The notes: generated from the letters alone by a model not told the origin. A DNA stretch of 64,000 nt from Austropuccinia psidii (GCA_023105745.1 JALGQZ010000011.1:45848698-45912697); one strand, 5' to 3'; positions 34,201 through 46,969 are shown, counted from the first letter of the stretch. Numbers and translations: made by a program.

Positions 34201-36347
34201 GCCAAGGCTTAGGAGAATCCCTTCACCAAAGACAAATTGTGGATGGTGAACCAAGAGAGGGTGTAATATGTTACATCTCTAGGCAGCTGAAAAATTCAGA
34301 AGCCAGGTATGGGGCCACCCAGACTGAATGTCTATGTCTAGTCTGGGATCTAGAAAAACTCCATTATTATTTTGAGGGTGCAGTCTTTGAAGTCTACACA
34401 GACTGCACAGCCTTGAAGTCTTTACTAAACATGAAGACTACAAATAGATACATGCTGAGATGGCAAATAGCCATCCAGGAATATAGAGGGAACATGACCA
34501 TCATATACAAAGAAGGTAAAAGTCATACCAATGCAGATGGCCTTAGCAGATGGCCACTGGACAATGTCAAGAGCAATCCAGCTCATGACCCTGAAGTTGC
34601 AGCCAAAATCCCTATCCATTTTATGGAAATAGATAGGAAAAAGAACTTCAGATTTTCTGAATGGTCACCAGGAAGTGGTACCTTTGACAGTGGAAACACT
34701 GATTCAGAAGGAACAGAAACTCCCATACTGGGAATCAGTTCCTCAGAACTGCACAATGGATTCTTTAGTGCAGTACTGAAGTCTTATGCCAAACATAAAC
34801 AATGTTGCATATTACTACAACTCCTTCAAAAAAAATACAGGAGTCCAGAACTGGAATCTCAGCTGGAAGAACCCTGGTTGAGGGCCTATAAGGATAACAA
34901 GTTTTTCCTTATAGATGGCCTGCTCTACCACAGAGAAAAGCACACAAGTGCACTCACAGTGGTAGACAGAGACCACATCTCATTGATCCTGCAGGAATGC
35001 CATGTCTGCCCCTATATGGGACACATGGGTGAAGACAGGACCAAAGAGAGGGTAGCAAGCACAGCTTGGTGGCCCAAGTGGGAGCAGGAGTTGAGTGAAT
35101 ACATCAACACCTGTGAGAGATGCCAAAAGGCAAACAGGAAACATGGTAAGAAGTATGGGTTACTTCAACATATAGAAGAACCCAAGCACCCATGGGAAAC
35201 CATCAACATGAACTGGGTTACAGGAACTGTCCCAGGAGGCAAAGAAAACTAAAATTCCTGTTTGATCATAGTTGATAGGTTCAGCAAGAGCATGAGGTGT
35301 CTGCCATGCCATAAAGAGGACACAGCAATGGATACTGCCCTGTTATTTTGGAATAACATCATATCTACCTGTGGAGTCCCTAAGATCATTATTAGTGATA
35401 GGGACCCGAAATTCACATCTGAATTTTGGACCAACTTATATGACATGCTTGGTACCAAGCTTGCTTTTTACACAGCTTACCATCCACAAACAGATGGCCT
35501 AGCTGAGAGGATGATCCAAACAATGGAGGACATCCTCAGGATATTCTGTGCCTATGGCATGGAATACAAGGACCATGATTGGGTCACCCTCTTACCAGCA
35601 GTCCAACTGGCTAATAATACAAGCCATTGCTCCACCACAGGAAAAACACCTGCACTGGTAGAGAAAGGTTGGAATCCCCTGTTGCCTGTGGATCACTTGA
35701 AGAAAAATCTTCTGACTATCCACCCCACAGCCAAAGACTTCCATGATATGTGGAAGAGGGCCTGTGACACAGCTGCCAAATGCATAGCTGAGGCAAAAGA
35801 GTACAATAAGCAGAGGTGGGACAAATCACATATGGAACCTGACTTTAAGGAAGGGGACCAGGTGTTGGTGTCTAAACTGAACTTCAACAATCTCAAAGGA
35901 CCTAAAAAGATGAGGGACTCATTTGTAGGACCTTTCACTATCATTAAGTTGATAGGAAGAAATGCAGTGGAGGTCAAACTCACTTAGGAGTTTTCCAGGA
36001 AACACCCAGTCTTTCCAGTGAGTTTGGTTAAACCATACTTCCAAACAGAGGAGGACAAATTCCCCTCCAGGAAGAAGAACCTCACACCACCTGATATAGT
36101 GGAAGTGGAGGATTCCCCAGGACCTGTGAGTAAGATAATCAGAGCCAGGAAGATCAGACTTAATGGAAAGGATCAAAGACAATACTTAGTCAGATTCAAG
36201 CACCAAACAGCTGATAAAGACAAATGGTTGGCAGAAGATTCCATACCAGATGGAAACCTTCATCTAAGGAGATTCAGGGCCTCTAGGAGGACTGAACAGT
36301 CTCCCAATGAGGAGCCTTTTTTAGAGGGAGGGTATGTCAGCCTGTGA
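30488..36347 (+). pseudogene. Gag-pol of element B, degraded
   Basis: The gag frame opens at ATG 30488 and is broken by TAA at 31466, 31757 and 31985. Capsid-like sequence spans about 31560-32220. A CCHC knuckle (CNNCGSTDHYANNC) is near 32335-32376 and the protease DSG near 32728. A frameshift near 33070 leads into reverse transcriptase, whose active site reads YIDY instead of YIDD (about 33745). A second shift near 33950 leads into RNase H and integrase. The HHCC finger is present, but the first catalytic Asp is Asn (NMNWVTG). The second (SDRDPKFTS) and the Glu (GLAERMIQ) are kept. Further stops lie at 35250 and 35985. The C-terminal chromodomain (QYLVRFKHQTADKDKWLAED) ends at 36347, just before the polypurine tract. 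It is homologous to A and very close to C. Confidence 0.93.
36324..36334 (+). promoter_or_regulatory. Polypurine tract of element B
   Basis: GAGGGAGGGTA directly precedes the 3' LTR TG, as in elements A and C. Confidence 0.85.
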
Positions 36348-37773
36348 CTCAAAACCAGAGCACAAGCATGACAGCCAAAATACCATAAACCAATGGTATA
36401 GCCAAGATACCACCAAAACATGGAGCTGAGCCAAATCAGCTCAAAAGGTATCAAAGGAAAGAAGAAGCTCACCTCTTTCTGAAAATATAAGTCCCATCAC
36501 CATACGACAAGGAATAACAAAGTTATTCCTGCTCAAAGTTGTTGCTGAGCATAAACCTTCATTTTCACCTCCCATCTAAAATCTAGAAGAAGGGACTTAA
36601 CCCCATCAAATGGGTATTCAAAATGAAGCTTTAATTCAGGGCTATCCAATGGTACAAGCCAAACTGAGCTAGCACCAGGATTACTTGAGTTATGGTCAAA
36701 TTCAGGCCAAATAAGGGGGAACAAAACATTCACCTCTCATCTAACTTCTACAGTTTTAGTGTGAGACACCTAAAGTGGGGTCTTTTTAGAAAGAGCACAA
36801 TCAGGGCTATCTTATGGTGCCATTTACTTCCTCATATCCCAACTATAACAGAAGTTATGAGGCAAACAATCTCAATACAGCTTTTTTGCCCAATCCACGC
36901 CTATGTACAAAAACCTTGTACATGGGATCACTTTGTCATATTTAATGATAACAATACCAAACTGGGTATCATTGTATAGAGCTCATACGGGGCTATCCAA
37001 TGAACCAACTTTGAGAATGATATCTCAAAAACTGACAGAGTTATGGCCATTTGAATGTTATAATCCCACAATATGGCCAATACAGCTGTATTATGACAGG
37101 ATACAGTTGTACTCTGATTATGAGGTGTCAAACAGACAAAGAAGCATGTTAATACTTCAATACCTCATAAGTCAGTCAATACTGGGGTCCCATACAGGTT
37201 TGTACAGCATTCTACGCGTCATACACATCAGAATCAGGCTGTGAGGTCCCCAGATGAAAATTTTCACCCTGTATTGGTGAAAAATGCCCAGATGTGGTTT
37301 CAAAACCACATCTGAGCCCAATACAGGGTATACAGGCTGTTTTCAAACCACAAGTCAGTCCTGGAGGGTGAAAAATCTTCACTTCCTCTACGTGGAAAGG
37401 TCTAGCACCCTTTCCACCCCATTTCAGGATAAAAAGGAGGATTTTCACAGCCAGAATTGTCTCCTCATCCTGCTCTTGAATACCCTATGTAGTAAACTGT
37501 CAAAAACAGTTTTACTCTTGGGTAATAATCAGGTATACTCTTAATTTAAAAGTATTGTAGTCTTTATTATTGTAACCCAACAGGTAAAGCTGCGCCCAGG
37601 GCTTTCAACAGCACTCACCACCACTATATTCCTTATAGTAAAGCCCTCTTATTATTAAATTAAACCATCTTTAGCTCTTATAAAAGTCTTTTAAATCTTT
37701 ATTCACTGTGTCACAGTCATAGTTAAGATTTGTAAATACTTTTTAATACTCTCATCATAGACTCAGCCTGACA
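36335..37773 (+). repeat. 3' LTR of element B
   Basis: It is 1439 bp, co-linear with the 5' LTR, with about 3-4% divergence and two small indels by eye. The palindrome (37266-37329) and TATA-like box are intact. It is followed by the AGTCA duplication. Confidence 0.95.
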
Positions 37774-37778
37774 AGTCA

Positions 37779-38408
37779 CTTGCCAGTGAGCTCCAGGTAC
37801 AAAAACCACAATCTTCTCACAATGTTACCCTCACAGTTCCAAAAGAAAATAAATTCATTCTCCTTGTCCATTCCAACTCCTTTCAAGTCATCTCAGAATC
37901 CTATTCCAGCAACATCACCATTCAAAACATAATATTTCAAAGAATTATCACAACAAAAGGATCCCATGTTTAATCAGGATGCAAACAAAATCATCAGCTC
38001 CAAAGGGATCTCCGGATAGCAAAATCAAACCTGAAAATCTTCAAGAGCCTCCAGGCTCACACCCTGAAGATAATCAAGGCACCCATAATTTTGAGACTAA
38101 AGATGAAGACAAAGCTCCTAATTTTGGAACATGAAAGAGGTACATCTCCAATTCAGTAAATTGATTCATGTCCTGAACTCGAAACTCCTGAGATCCAAAC
38201 AGTTTCACCACAACAAGCTATTTCAAAAAGTGAGGTGATTTTTGGCTTACTGGCTCTAAGAAATAGGTTTGTGGGAATTCTCAGAAGCTTTGTTTTGATG
38301 AGTCCTCAGAAGAATGAGGAATTACTCCAAAGTTTTGATTTGAAGTGTGGGGAAATATTTAATGAAGAAACTATTGCATCTCTGCTTACTAATTTAGAGG
38401 GTGCTTAA
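37779..38408 (+). pseudogene. Host gene remnant, part downstream of element B insertion
   Basis: Protein-like sequence resumes after element B. First comes a Ser/Pro/Lys-rich stretch (to about 37930). Then comes an acidic, Pro-rich stretch (QTKSSAPKGSPDSKIKPEN) broken by stops. Last is an open C-terminal frame ending in TAA at 38406-38408, with a helical segment (SEVIFGLLALRNRFVGIL). Several frame changes show it is decayed. It probably belongs with the exon fragment before 28159. I recognise no family. Confidence 0.4.
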
Positions 38409-39417
38409 TTGTTATATTTAGTTATTTTTTATAGAGATTTTTCTTCAGCTTGTATGATTTTTTTGTGAAATTATAAATTATTTGTAACTCAATAAATTTT
38501 TATGTGTTTTGTTTTCAATTTATACTTTTGAAAAATTTCTATTATCTTATTCATAATTACATAATTTTACTAAGTCCTAAAAGCTTTATTTAAGGTTTTT
38601 AAGAGCTTAAATGAAATTGGGTAAAGAAATTCCAAAGTAAAAGAAAGTCAGTTTATGTCAGATAAGAATTTGGAAAACATAATGTTAAACCTTTACTTGT
38701 TTTGTTGAAATTTTTATGATTTAAATTGAGAAGAAAATCCTGGAAATATGCAGCTATTCTGCACAATGGTGAAATAAGGTGGTGTTTCTTTGTAAGGACT
38801 CTATCAAACATACCCATCTCTACTTATTTTCACTCCATACAAAATTATGATGAATTCAACTAAAATCATGGAGCTTATCAGGTCACAATTATGTCCTCCT
38901 TTGTGAAATATAATTGATTTCATTCCACAAAGAATGAAATTTGCAAATCCAATCTTGAAAATGGACAAATTTAATTTTTGTAGCTTGATTTCATTATCCC
39001 TTTGTTGCTTTTTCAAAAAAACTATCTGCTTTCAAGCTTTACTTTGATGGTATCATTACTACCTATCAATATGTTAATGTATCTTCAAAGAACTTGATAA
39101 TAGTTTCCCTTAGAATTGAATTTTTGGGTATCCTCAAATCAGATTTTTTGTAAATTTCCCAAAAACATACTTTGATTTAGTCTAAATAATAATCATAAGG
39201 GGGATTCTATTTATCTATAATCTATCCTTTTACTATAAACTGTTAAGTTTTCATTGGACTTGCTTGCTTGGTTAAATGCATTTGAGGTAATCTTCAAAGT
39301 CCTTCCAAGATCCTTCAAATCCATCTTATTCAGAAAGTAACAAGTCTGTTGAGCTCATTAAAGAAAATTCTGCTTCAAGTCCTAATTTATCACTTATGAT
39401 GTGGGAAGTCCTTTTGC
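38409..39417. other. AT-rich stretch, nothing recognised
   Basis: No gene or repeat boundary is seen. A 70-codon minus-strand frame at 38804-39016 has no supporting motif. Confidence 0.5.
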
Positions 39418-41950
39418 TGTGGGATGAAATAAGCCAGTACCTTTAGGGGAAAATTATAGGTAAGTCTGTTTTGAATTTCAGAATTGTCCAATAGCAATGG
39501 GTGCTAAGGTGTATTAGATTCCCCTCTAAATAATACTGAGTAGTCAGCCCACAGAGAATCACAAAATGAAATAGGATTTGTGGTTTTAACATATAGAGAA
39601 GACTTATCATTAGTCTCTAAATCAAAACCATCAATAATCTTATAGCAAAAAATCTGATGTAACACTAGAATAAGCTAAAGACTACTACTTTATTTTATGT
39701 TAATGATACTGATAATTTTTTTTTGTGTTTTATTTTTTTGATTATGAATACTAATAATAAGACTATGGGATTTAATACTGATAAAGATTATTCAATGAAT
39801 ATTTTTTGATACTATGTTTATATTACTACTACTAAGCTTCTGAAAAAGGCTACTGAGCTTTTCACAACTAAGACACTACTACTACTCTAGATATCCTGCT
39901 TGTTCAGGAATGGTTTTGATCCTCAATCATGGGAGCCTTTTCCATTGTTTTTGGAAATGAGGGAGATAAGACCTCTATCTATACCTTTTGGGTTTCCATG
40001 AAGCTTCTCAAAGCAGGGGACTTTAAAAAATCATAGTTGAGATTTTTTAGCTGGTGAGACATGTAGCTTTGGTGTGGCAATGTGTTTGCTGAGAGAATTT
40101 TTCTGGTGGTGTTTTCTATTATCAAAACCATGTGATGTAATTGAGATAATTTGGCTGGTGATAGTTTATTTTTGCCAAGAAAGTGGGGAAAATACAGGTT
40201 CTGAAAATTGAACTCCCTTCTAGTCATATGATATCTTTGAGAGAATTTAGCTGGTGAATTTGTTATGGGCTTGCTGGTGATGTTTTCTTATAAAAACCAT
40301 GTGATGTCAGTGAGATAATTTGGCTGGTTATATTTTATTTTTTTCCAAGTGGGTAAAATACAGCTTCTGATAATTGAAATTTATTCCATTCATATAACGT
40401 CTTTGAGAGAATTTAGCTTGTGGTGTTATTTCTTATTAAAATCATGTGATGTAATTGAGATAATTTGGCTAGTTAGAATTGATTTTTGCCAAGAAAGTGA
40501 AGAAAATACAGCTTTTGATAATTGAAATTTCTTTTAGTAATATGACATCTTTGAGGGAATTTAGCTGGTGAGATTTTTCTCAGAAGTGGAGAAAGTGAGA
40601 AAAATACAGTTTTTTGTTATTGAGTGTGTTGCCATTAGATTTTAACAAAGGTGGGGAAATTGGTATTTTCTATTTTAATTTAAATTCTTCTGATTAAAAC
40701 TTGAATATTCTTGATCATTCCCTAGGACTTCTTTACAGTTTGATTTACCTAGTTCCATATTTCTGCAGTTTGATTTCCTTCTCTGGAGTTATTTCACAAT
40801 TTTATTTTGATCTTTGATCTACAGAGTTATTCCACACCTCTTCTGTAATTCCATATATGACATTATTCTGAAATTTGATTTTCTTCTTGGGAGTTATTCC
40901 CTAATTCCTATTCCCATTTCCAGAGTTGTTCCATAATTTTATTTTCTTCTTGGGAAATATTACCAAATCTTCCCTGGAGTTATTCCCTAATTCCTCTTTC
41001 CATTTACAGAGTTATTCTGAAATCCAATTTTCTTCTTGGGAGTTATTTCTGAATTTTCCCCAGAGTTATTCCCTAATTCCTATTTCCATCTCTGGAGCTA
41101 TTCCCTAATTTCTATGTCCATTTCAAGTGTTATTCTGCAATTCAATACTTGTATTGGGAGTTATTCCTCCATTTTCCCTGGAGTTATTCCCTAATTCCTC
41201 TCAAGTTCTTCTCCAAAATTCCACAGTTTTCTTTCCTTATGTGGAGTTTTCCTGGTATTTTCCCCTGATTTATTGCCTGATTCCTATTTCCATTTCCAGA
41301 GTTATTCTGCAATTCAATTTTCTTATTGGGAGCTCTCCCTCAATTTTCCCAGGAGTTATTCCCTAATTCCTATTTCCATCTCTGGAGTTATTCTCTAACT
41401 TCTATGTTCATTTCCAGAGTGATTCCTAAATTCAATTCTTTCATTTGGAGTTATTTCTCAATTTTCACTGGAGTTATTCCCTAATTCCTCCCAAGTTCTT
41501 CTCCAAAATTTTGCAATTTTATTTCCTTCCATAGAGTTTTCCTAGAATTTTCCCCTGAGTTGTTCCCTAATTCCTATTTCCATCTCCGGGGCTATTCCCA
41601 ACTTTTTATTCCTGTCTCTTCTCCGAAATTCCCCAATTTTATTCCTATTTCTTCTTCAAAAATTCCATACTTTTACTCCATTGCAGAAACTATTATGCAA
41701 TTGTATTTTGATCTCCAAAATATTTCTGCAATTGTATTTCCATGTTTGAAATTATTCCACAATTTCTTCTTGTTTTCTTTACATTTGGTAAGCTTGAGAC
41801 TGGTGTAATTGGTATGGAATAACACAATGACACCAGTGGCATCATCAATCAATTGTTCTTCTCTCCAAATCCAAAAATATGTCTCTGTAGCTGAAGCTTC
41901 AAAAGGAATTCTCAAAATCACAATCATCTCAACTCCAGATCTTAAAAATA
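39418..41950 (+). repeat. Dispersed repeat, copy 1 (with internal minisatellites)
   Basis: From TGTGGGATGAAATAA onward this copy is co-linear with 42438-44290 and clearly similar. For example, both contain AAGTCTGTTTTGAATTTCAG and GGTGCTAAGGTGTATTAG. Inside is a block of ~170-bp tandem units (40020-40660) with GAGATAATTTGGCTGGT and ATGATATCTTTGAGAGAAT. A second minisatellite at 40740-41660 is found only in this copy. The shared tail GGTGTAATTGGTATGGAATA lies near 41800. I cannot tell whether this is a segmental duplication or two insertions of an unknown element. Confidence 0.7.
40740..41660 (+). repeat. AGTTATTCCCTAATTCC minisatellite
   Basis: Short ~30-35 bp units built on GGAGTTATTCCCTAATTCC and TATTTCCATCTCTGG are arranged in a higher-order period of about 285 bp. 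The block CCTGGAGTTATTCCC plus AAGTTCTTCTCCAAAATT recurs near 41178 and 41466. Copy 2 of the surrounding repeat lacks this array, so it expanded after the copies separated. Confidence 0.75.
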
Positions 41951-42081
41951 CTTAAGCTTCCAATGAGAAAAGCGCTTATCTGAGGATTCTTTTACTTGAT
42001 CATTCAGGTCAATCCCACTCAAGTGAGCAAATATCAATTGGAACCATGATGCTAAACAAATAAACAATATTAAGCACAGAT

Positions 42082-42291
42082 ATGGTATCTGAGTCACATG
42101 CAAGGGAGCTCAAAAAGCATGGGAATTCTGAAAAGAAAGGTATTTTTGAGGCAGGAAAGGGTAGCAGAATTATGCCAGATATGAGGTTTTTGACAAGTAA
42201 TTATTCAGAAGGAATGAGGGCTAATTTTTGGAAAACTTTTCTCATAAGAATAGATCCCTCTTGGGAGCAAAACTCAGAACAAGAGAATTAA
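42082..42291 (+). CDS. Small unidentified ORF (69 codons)
   Basis: The frame encodes a charged, non-repetitive peptide (SESHARELKKHGNSEKKG near the start, RANFWKTFLIRIDPSWEQN near the end) that does not look like simple AT bias. It lies between the two copies of the dispersed repeat. It may be an exon or relic of an element carried with that repeat. No family is recognised and there is no ATG context or intron evidence to settle it. Confidence 0.25.
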   Translation: MVSESHARELKKHGNSEKKGIFEAGKGSRIMPDMRFLTSNYSEGMRANFWKTFLIRIDPSWEQNSEQEN

Positions 42292-42437
42292 TGGCTTAGT
42301 GTGAGTATCTTTGTAATTGAGATATTTTAAATTATCTGGAAATTGACCTTTAATTTTTTAATAAAGATGATGAGCTGTATTTCTCAGGTTCCAGTAATTC
42401 TTCACCCTTGGGGAATAAGTGGAAGGGAAAAGGCCAT

Positions 42438-44290
42438 TGTGGGATGAAATAAAACAGTACATTGAGGGGGAAAGTATCAGTAAGTCTGTTTTGAATTTCA
42501 GAATTGTCCAATAAACATGGGTGCTAAGGTGTATTAGCTTCCCCTCTAAGTAATACTGAATAGTCATCCTACAGAGAATCACAAAATAAAATAATATTTG
42601 TGGCTTTAACAGATAGAGAAGACTTATCACCAGTCTCCAAATCAGAGCTATCAATAACACTACAGTCAAAACTCTGATTTGAAACCAAAATTTTTAATAA
42701 AATAAAGACTAGGTTTTTTTGTTATTTTAATATTAATGACAAGAATATATATTTTTTATGGATTTGTGTTGATTATAACGATTTTTCAATGTTAATACTA
42801 ATAATAAATTTGCTGTATTTGATTCTTTTGCTATTTCTTTTTTATTTTTCTTTGATACTGAGTTTATATAGCTACTATTTTTAATTTAAGAATAATAAGC
42901 TTTTGAGAAACACTACTAAGCTTTAACTATGGCTATACTACTATTTATTAAGAATACTAAGCTACTGAGACTTGCATGACTAAAACACTACTACTACTCT
43001 AGATATCCTGCTAGTTCAGGGATGGTTGTGATTCTGGATTGTTGGAACTTGTTCCATGATGATTGAAAAAATGAGGGAGAGAAGACCTCTATTTATACCT
43101 TTTGGGTCTCCATAGAGGTTCTCAAAACAGTGGATTTAGAAAAATCATAATTAATATGTTTTAGCTGGTGAGATGTGTAGTTTTGTTGTAGCAAATTTTT
43201 TGCTTATTGAATTATGCTGATGGTGTTTTTCTTATGGAAATCATGTGATTCTATTGAGGTAATCAGGCTGGTGAGATTTTATTTTTGCCAAGAAAGTAAA
43301 GAAAATACAGCTCCTGGCAATTGATCTTTCTTCTAGTCATATGATATCTTTGAGAGAATTTGGCTGGTGATTTATTTCTTTTTGATGACTTTGTTGCATA
43401 TTTTCTGAGGGAATTATTTTGGTGGTGCTGTTTCTTATGAAAATCATGTGAGTTCTTTGAGATAATTTGGCTTGTGAGACTTTATTTTTTCCCAAGAAAG
43501 TGGAAACAATACAGCTTCTGACAATTGAAATTTCTTCTAGTCATATGATATATTTGTTAGAACTTGGCTGGTGATATTTTTCTTTTTGGTGACTTTGTTA
43601 TGTGTTTGCTGCAAAAATCATTCTGGTGGTGCTGTTCCTTAATTCAATCATGTGATTCTATTGAGATAATTTTGCTGGTGAGATTTTGTTTTTTCCAAGA
43701 AAGTGGAGAAAATAGAGCTTCTGACAATTGATCTTTCTTATAATCATATGATATCTTTGAGAGAATATTCCTGGTGGTGTTTTGTTCAAGGTGGGGAAAG
43801 TATTTTTCATTTCTTTTCCTGTATATAATTAATTACTAATCTTAACTTTGATATTCAGTATTGAGGGAAATTTTCTGGCAGTTTTCCTTTAGGATTGTAT
43901 CATTTCATACAAAGATTGCATAACCTCTATCAAGATTGATTCTTGTTATTATTACTAATAAAACCTTTGTTCTTGGAAAATATATTGTAGTCCTATGCAT
44001 ATACTTGTGGTATTTCTTGCTTTGATTGAATCATGGTGGGTAAAATACAGTTCTGACGCTGTGGTCCATCTTTATATATCTGTATTTGGATTTATCCTTT
44101 GAATGGAATAGCTCTTTGTGATTTTGAACTGTTTTGATAAGAGCTTGAGGTTGTGTATTGTATATTTTTGTGTGAAACCTGTAGTTGTAATATTTAAAGA
44201 TGTTTTGCATAACTTTTATTATAACTTTTCTTTTGTTTCATTAGTAGGCTTGAAGCTGGTATAATTGGTATTGAATACCACACCGGGAAC
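42438..44290 (+). repeat. Dispersed repeat, copy 2
   Basis: It is co-linear with 39418-41950. It includes the same ~170-bp tandem units (43140-43790) and the tail GGTATAATTGGTATTGAATA near 44245. In place of the 0.9-kb minisatellite of copy 1 there is about 440 bp of other AT-rich sequence (43800-44230). Confidence 0.7.
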
Positions 44291-44429
44291 ATCCTTATTA
44301 CAATATCCATGGGTTCAATCCAAATTCATTCAAAAGTACAAATTGGAATACATGTGACAAAGCCAATATACAAAATGATTATCAAATTCAAACATAATAA
44401 CTATCAGATAATTTAAATTAGCCAAGATA

Positions 44430-45560
44430 TCTACTAGGAACATCTAGAGGGCTGGGAGGTTCAAGTTCAAGTCCACAACCAGGGCCAAGTTGGCATCCCC
44501 AATATGATTTAGCATATCAGTTGTTTGATCAATCACAGGGTTGTTTTCAGTAAAGGAAAAACAAAAAAACTCAGAGTATCTCAAAAGCTTAATCAAAAAA
44601 GGAAAGGCTAAAATGTTTGAAGGGCCATATTCCAGAAAATGTTCAAGGTATGAGATCAGCAGCTCATAAGCATAGATGATTCCTCCTCAATGTTCCTAAC
44701 AAATATTTGTCAAACATCCAAGCACTGCAAACCCCTGAAGAAAGGAAAGTGGAAGCTTAAGTAGTGTGTCATTTGGGCTAATTGAAAGCAGAGACCTTCA
44801 ATGACCCATCAAAAGAAATTAAATCACAAGCTTTCTGTAGTTATTTTAATTATGAGCTTCATAAGCTGTGTCTTCAAATATTCACATGGGGTTGGGAAAG
44901 CTAATGGAAACACCCATTTTATTTTACTGTAACTTTGGCCTTGCACTGGTCAGCACAGAATACCATAATTTTTGTTGGGATAAATATTGCAACACCCATG
45001 GAGTAGTTTCAAGCTTTACATAATGATACTTTTCATATTTTAAAAAGGAAGGGAAGGCAATTCAAAAAAATGCAGAACATGTGACCACAAAAAGGGAGAA
45101 GAAAAGGATATCAAATATTTTGGAAAATGTGTGTATTTTTTTGATATTGGTAATTTAAATTGTGTTTGAAGAATGAGTTGAATTATGACTTATAGGAATT
45201 CCAATTCCAAGGAGAAAGGTGTGATAATGCCAATTTACCTATTCTGGCCTCACAGCTTAATGACCCAAGGAGTTTTGTTGATACTGAGGAATTTGAAAAA
45301 GATGGAAAACTAGTGTTGTGGAAGATTGTGGTGGAATGGCACTCATATTTGTTTAAAAAGCTTATTGAAAAAATCAAGAAAGATAATTCCTTGGGATTCT
45401 TCATAAAGAAGAAGATGAAGCCACAGCTTCTAGATCAATTTCCTGGAATCAGAATTTTTTATTAAGATGATATTCCGAAATGGCTTTACAACAAATGCTT
45501 TAACCCTGAAAGGCTAAATGGCTTAAGCAAATGAAATATAGAGGCCCTTGAAATGTTAGA
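44430..45560 (+). pseudogene. Unidentified protein-coding relic
   Basis: Several protein-like stretches with the same orientation are separated by stops and frame changes. Near the start there is SSSSPQPGPSWHPQYDLAY. In the middle (about 44810-45010) is an aromatic-rich segment (YFNYELHKLCLQIFTWGW). The end (45215-45540) has LNDPRSFVDTEEFEKDGK, a Lys-rich helix and LLDQFPGI. The base composition is less AT-biased than the flanks. It directly follows repeat copy 2 and might be part of the same element. No family is recognised. Confidence 0.4.
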
Positions 45561-46004
45561 TATTCAAATGGGGATGAATTTCAATAAGTTATTATTGTGT
45601 AGAAAAATTTGAATTGTATAAACTAGTTTATCTTATTACTGTTACAGGGATTTTTGTTTTGGGAAGTATGAGAGATTTTTTCACTTTATTTATTGATTTA
45701 ATTGTCAAATTTGGAGGCTTAAAATGTATTCCATCAAATCAATTTTCCATACTTAATGCGATGTCTCTCATGTGAATGGGATGACCTCCATTTTCCCTTT
45801 TTTTGACTCAAGCTTTCATGAGATGGATAAATATTAAAAATATTTGGTTCCAAACCCTATTAATTGAAGGCCCCTGCCTATTTATTTTTGCTCCTTAATA
45901 CACATTTTTCCAGAAAGTCACCTTTACATTTCCCAGGGGATATTCTAAAACCTTCATTTTTACTTCATATTTCATTTTATTTTTCATTTCCTTATTGCTA
46001 TTTT

Positions 46005-46690
46005 TTTCACCCCTTCATTTACTAGTTGAAACATCCCAGAAATTTCTCAAAGAGGTAATGCATTTTTCTTTATTGGTTTTATTTTACCTATACCAGCTGG
46101 TCTATATTGAAATTTTTGGAGATTTTTGTTATTTTTTTCAGACAGTTTTAGCTCCTTACCCACCAAGTAAAGATACTTCCAGAAATAAATAGAGATTTTA
46201 TCCCTGAATTCCAGGTTCATTGTATCATTTATTCACTTTTCTCTCACATCTCATATTAGTACTTCAAAAGGTATTTAAAGAAAACTGTCTTTTTTCAAAA
46301 ATTGGTTTCTTAGCTTATCACTTCTGCTTAGCTCTCTTTCTTCACTACTATCAATTCAATGTTTTTTGTTACTAAAATTTCCTTTGAGCCCTTTATTTCC
46401 TAGTTGAAACATCTCAGCCATTTCTCAAAGAAGTAATCTATTTGTCTTGATTCTTTTTATTTTGACTACAACAGCTGCTTTGTATTGAAATTTTTAGAAT
46501 TTTTGGTTCTTTTTCTTCAGACAGTTTTAGCTCCTTAACTACTAAGTAAAGATACTTCTGGACTTAAAATTCAATTTTATCCCTGCTTCCCAGCTTTATC
46601 TTTCTATCAATACCTCTTTTCCCACAACTTCTTCTTCCTATCTCAAAGTTATTTCAAAAAAGCCACTTTTTTCCACAAATTGTGCCTTAC
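46005..46690 (+). repeat. Tandem duplication of ~370 bp
   Basis: 46005-46340 and 46380-46690 are co-linear. Both contain TAGTTGAAACATC, CATTTCTCAAAGA, TATTGAAATTTTT and CAGACAGTTTTAGCTCCTTA in the same order. The copies differ at perhaps one site in five. No function is evident. Confidence 0.7.
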
Positions 46691-46698
46691 TTAAAGAT

Positions 46699-46812
46699 AT
46701 GGCTAGGAAAGAAAGAGAAGATCAATATTATGGAAAGGGCAAGAGCAATTCTCAATTTTGGAATAAGTATAAACTTCAGAATACGAAAGACAACTATGCC
46801 TTTCATCTTTAA
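46699..46812 (+). CDS. Small unidentified ORF (37 codons)
   Basis: The ATG-started frame encodes a Lys/Asn/Gln-rich peptide (MARKEREDQYYGKGKSNSQF at its start). It precedes the Tet-like relic on the same strand and may be its first exon, since a pyrimidine-rich stretch and AG follow. This is a weak call based only on position and composition. Confidence 0.25.
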   Translation: MARKEREDQYYGKGKSNSQFWNKYKLQNTKDNYAFHL

Positions 46813-46969
46813 ATAATTATTTCAGATCTTGTCAATGTTCTTCTGAAGGTTTTTTCAACCCAGTTCCTTCTAATGTGTTTGAAAGAAAAGAATTGAGATC
46901 CTTTTTTTTAGAAAAACGCCCTGTTTTTAACATTTCATTAACAACTATTATCATTATATTAATTTAGGT

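Larger units (their letters stand above)
28160..37773 (+). mobile_element. Element B: full-length, degraded Ty3/gypsy chromoviral LTR retrotransposon
   Basis: LTRs at 28160-29600 (1441 bp) and 36335-37773 (1439 bp) share TGTCAGCC...GCCTGACA ends. Identical AGTCA flanks (28155-28159 and 37774-37778) prove one insertion. By eye the LTRs differ at some 50 sites (3-4%), older than element A. The domain order is the same as A, but the proteins differ enough to form a separate family. Gag-pol has several stops and frameshifts. The reverse transcriptase YIDD reads YIDY, and the first integrase Asp is Asn, so this copy is inactive. The leader and gag region preserve the split-start, intron and overlapping-frame layout seen in A. 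Confidence 0.96.
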
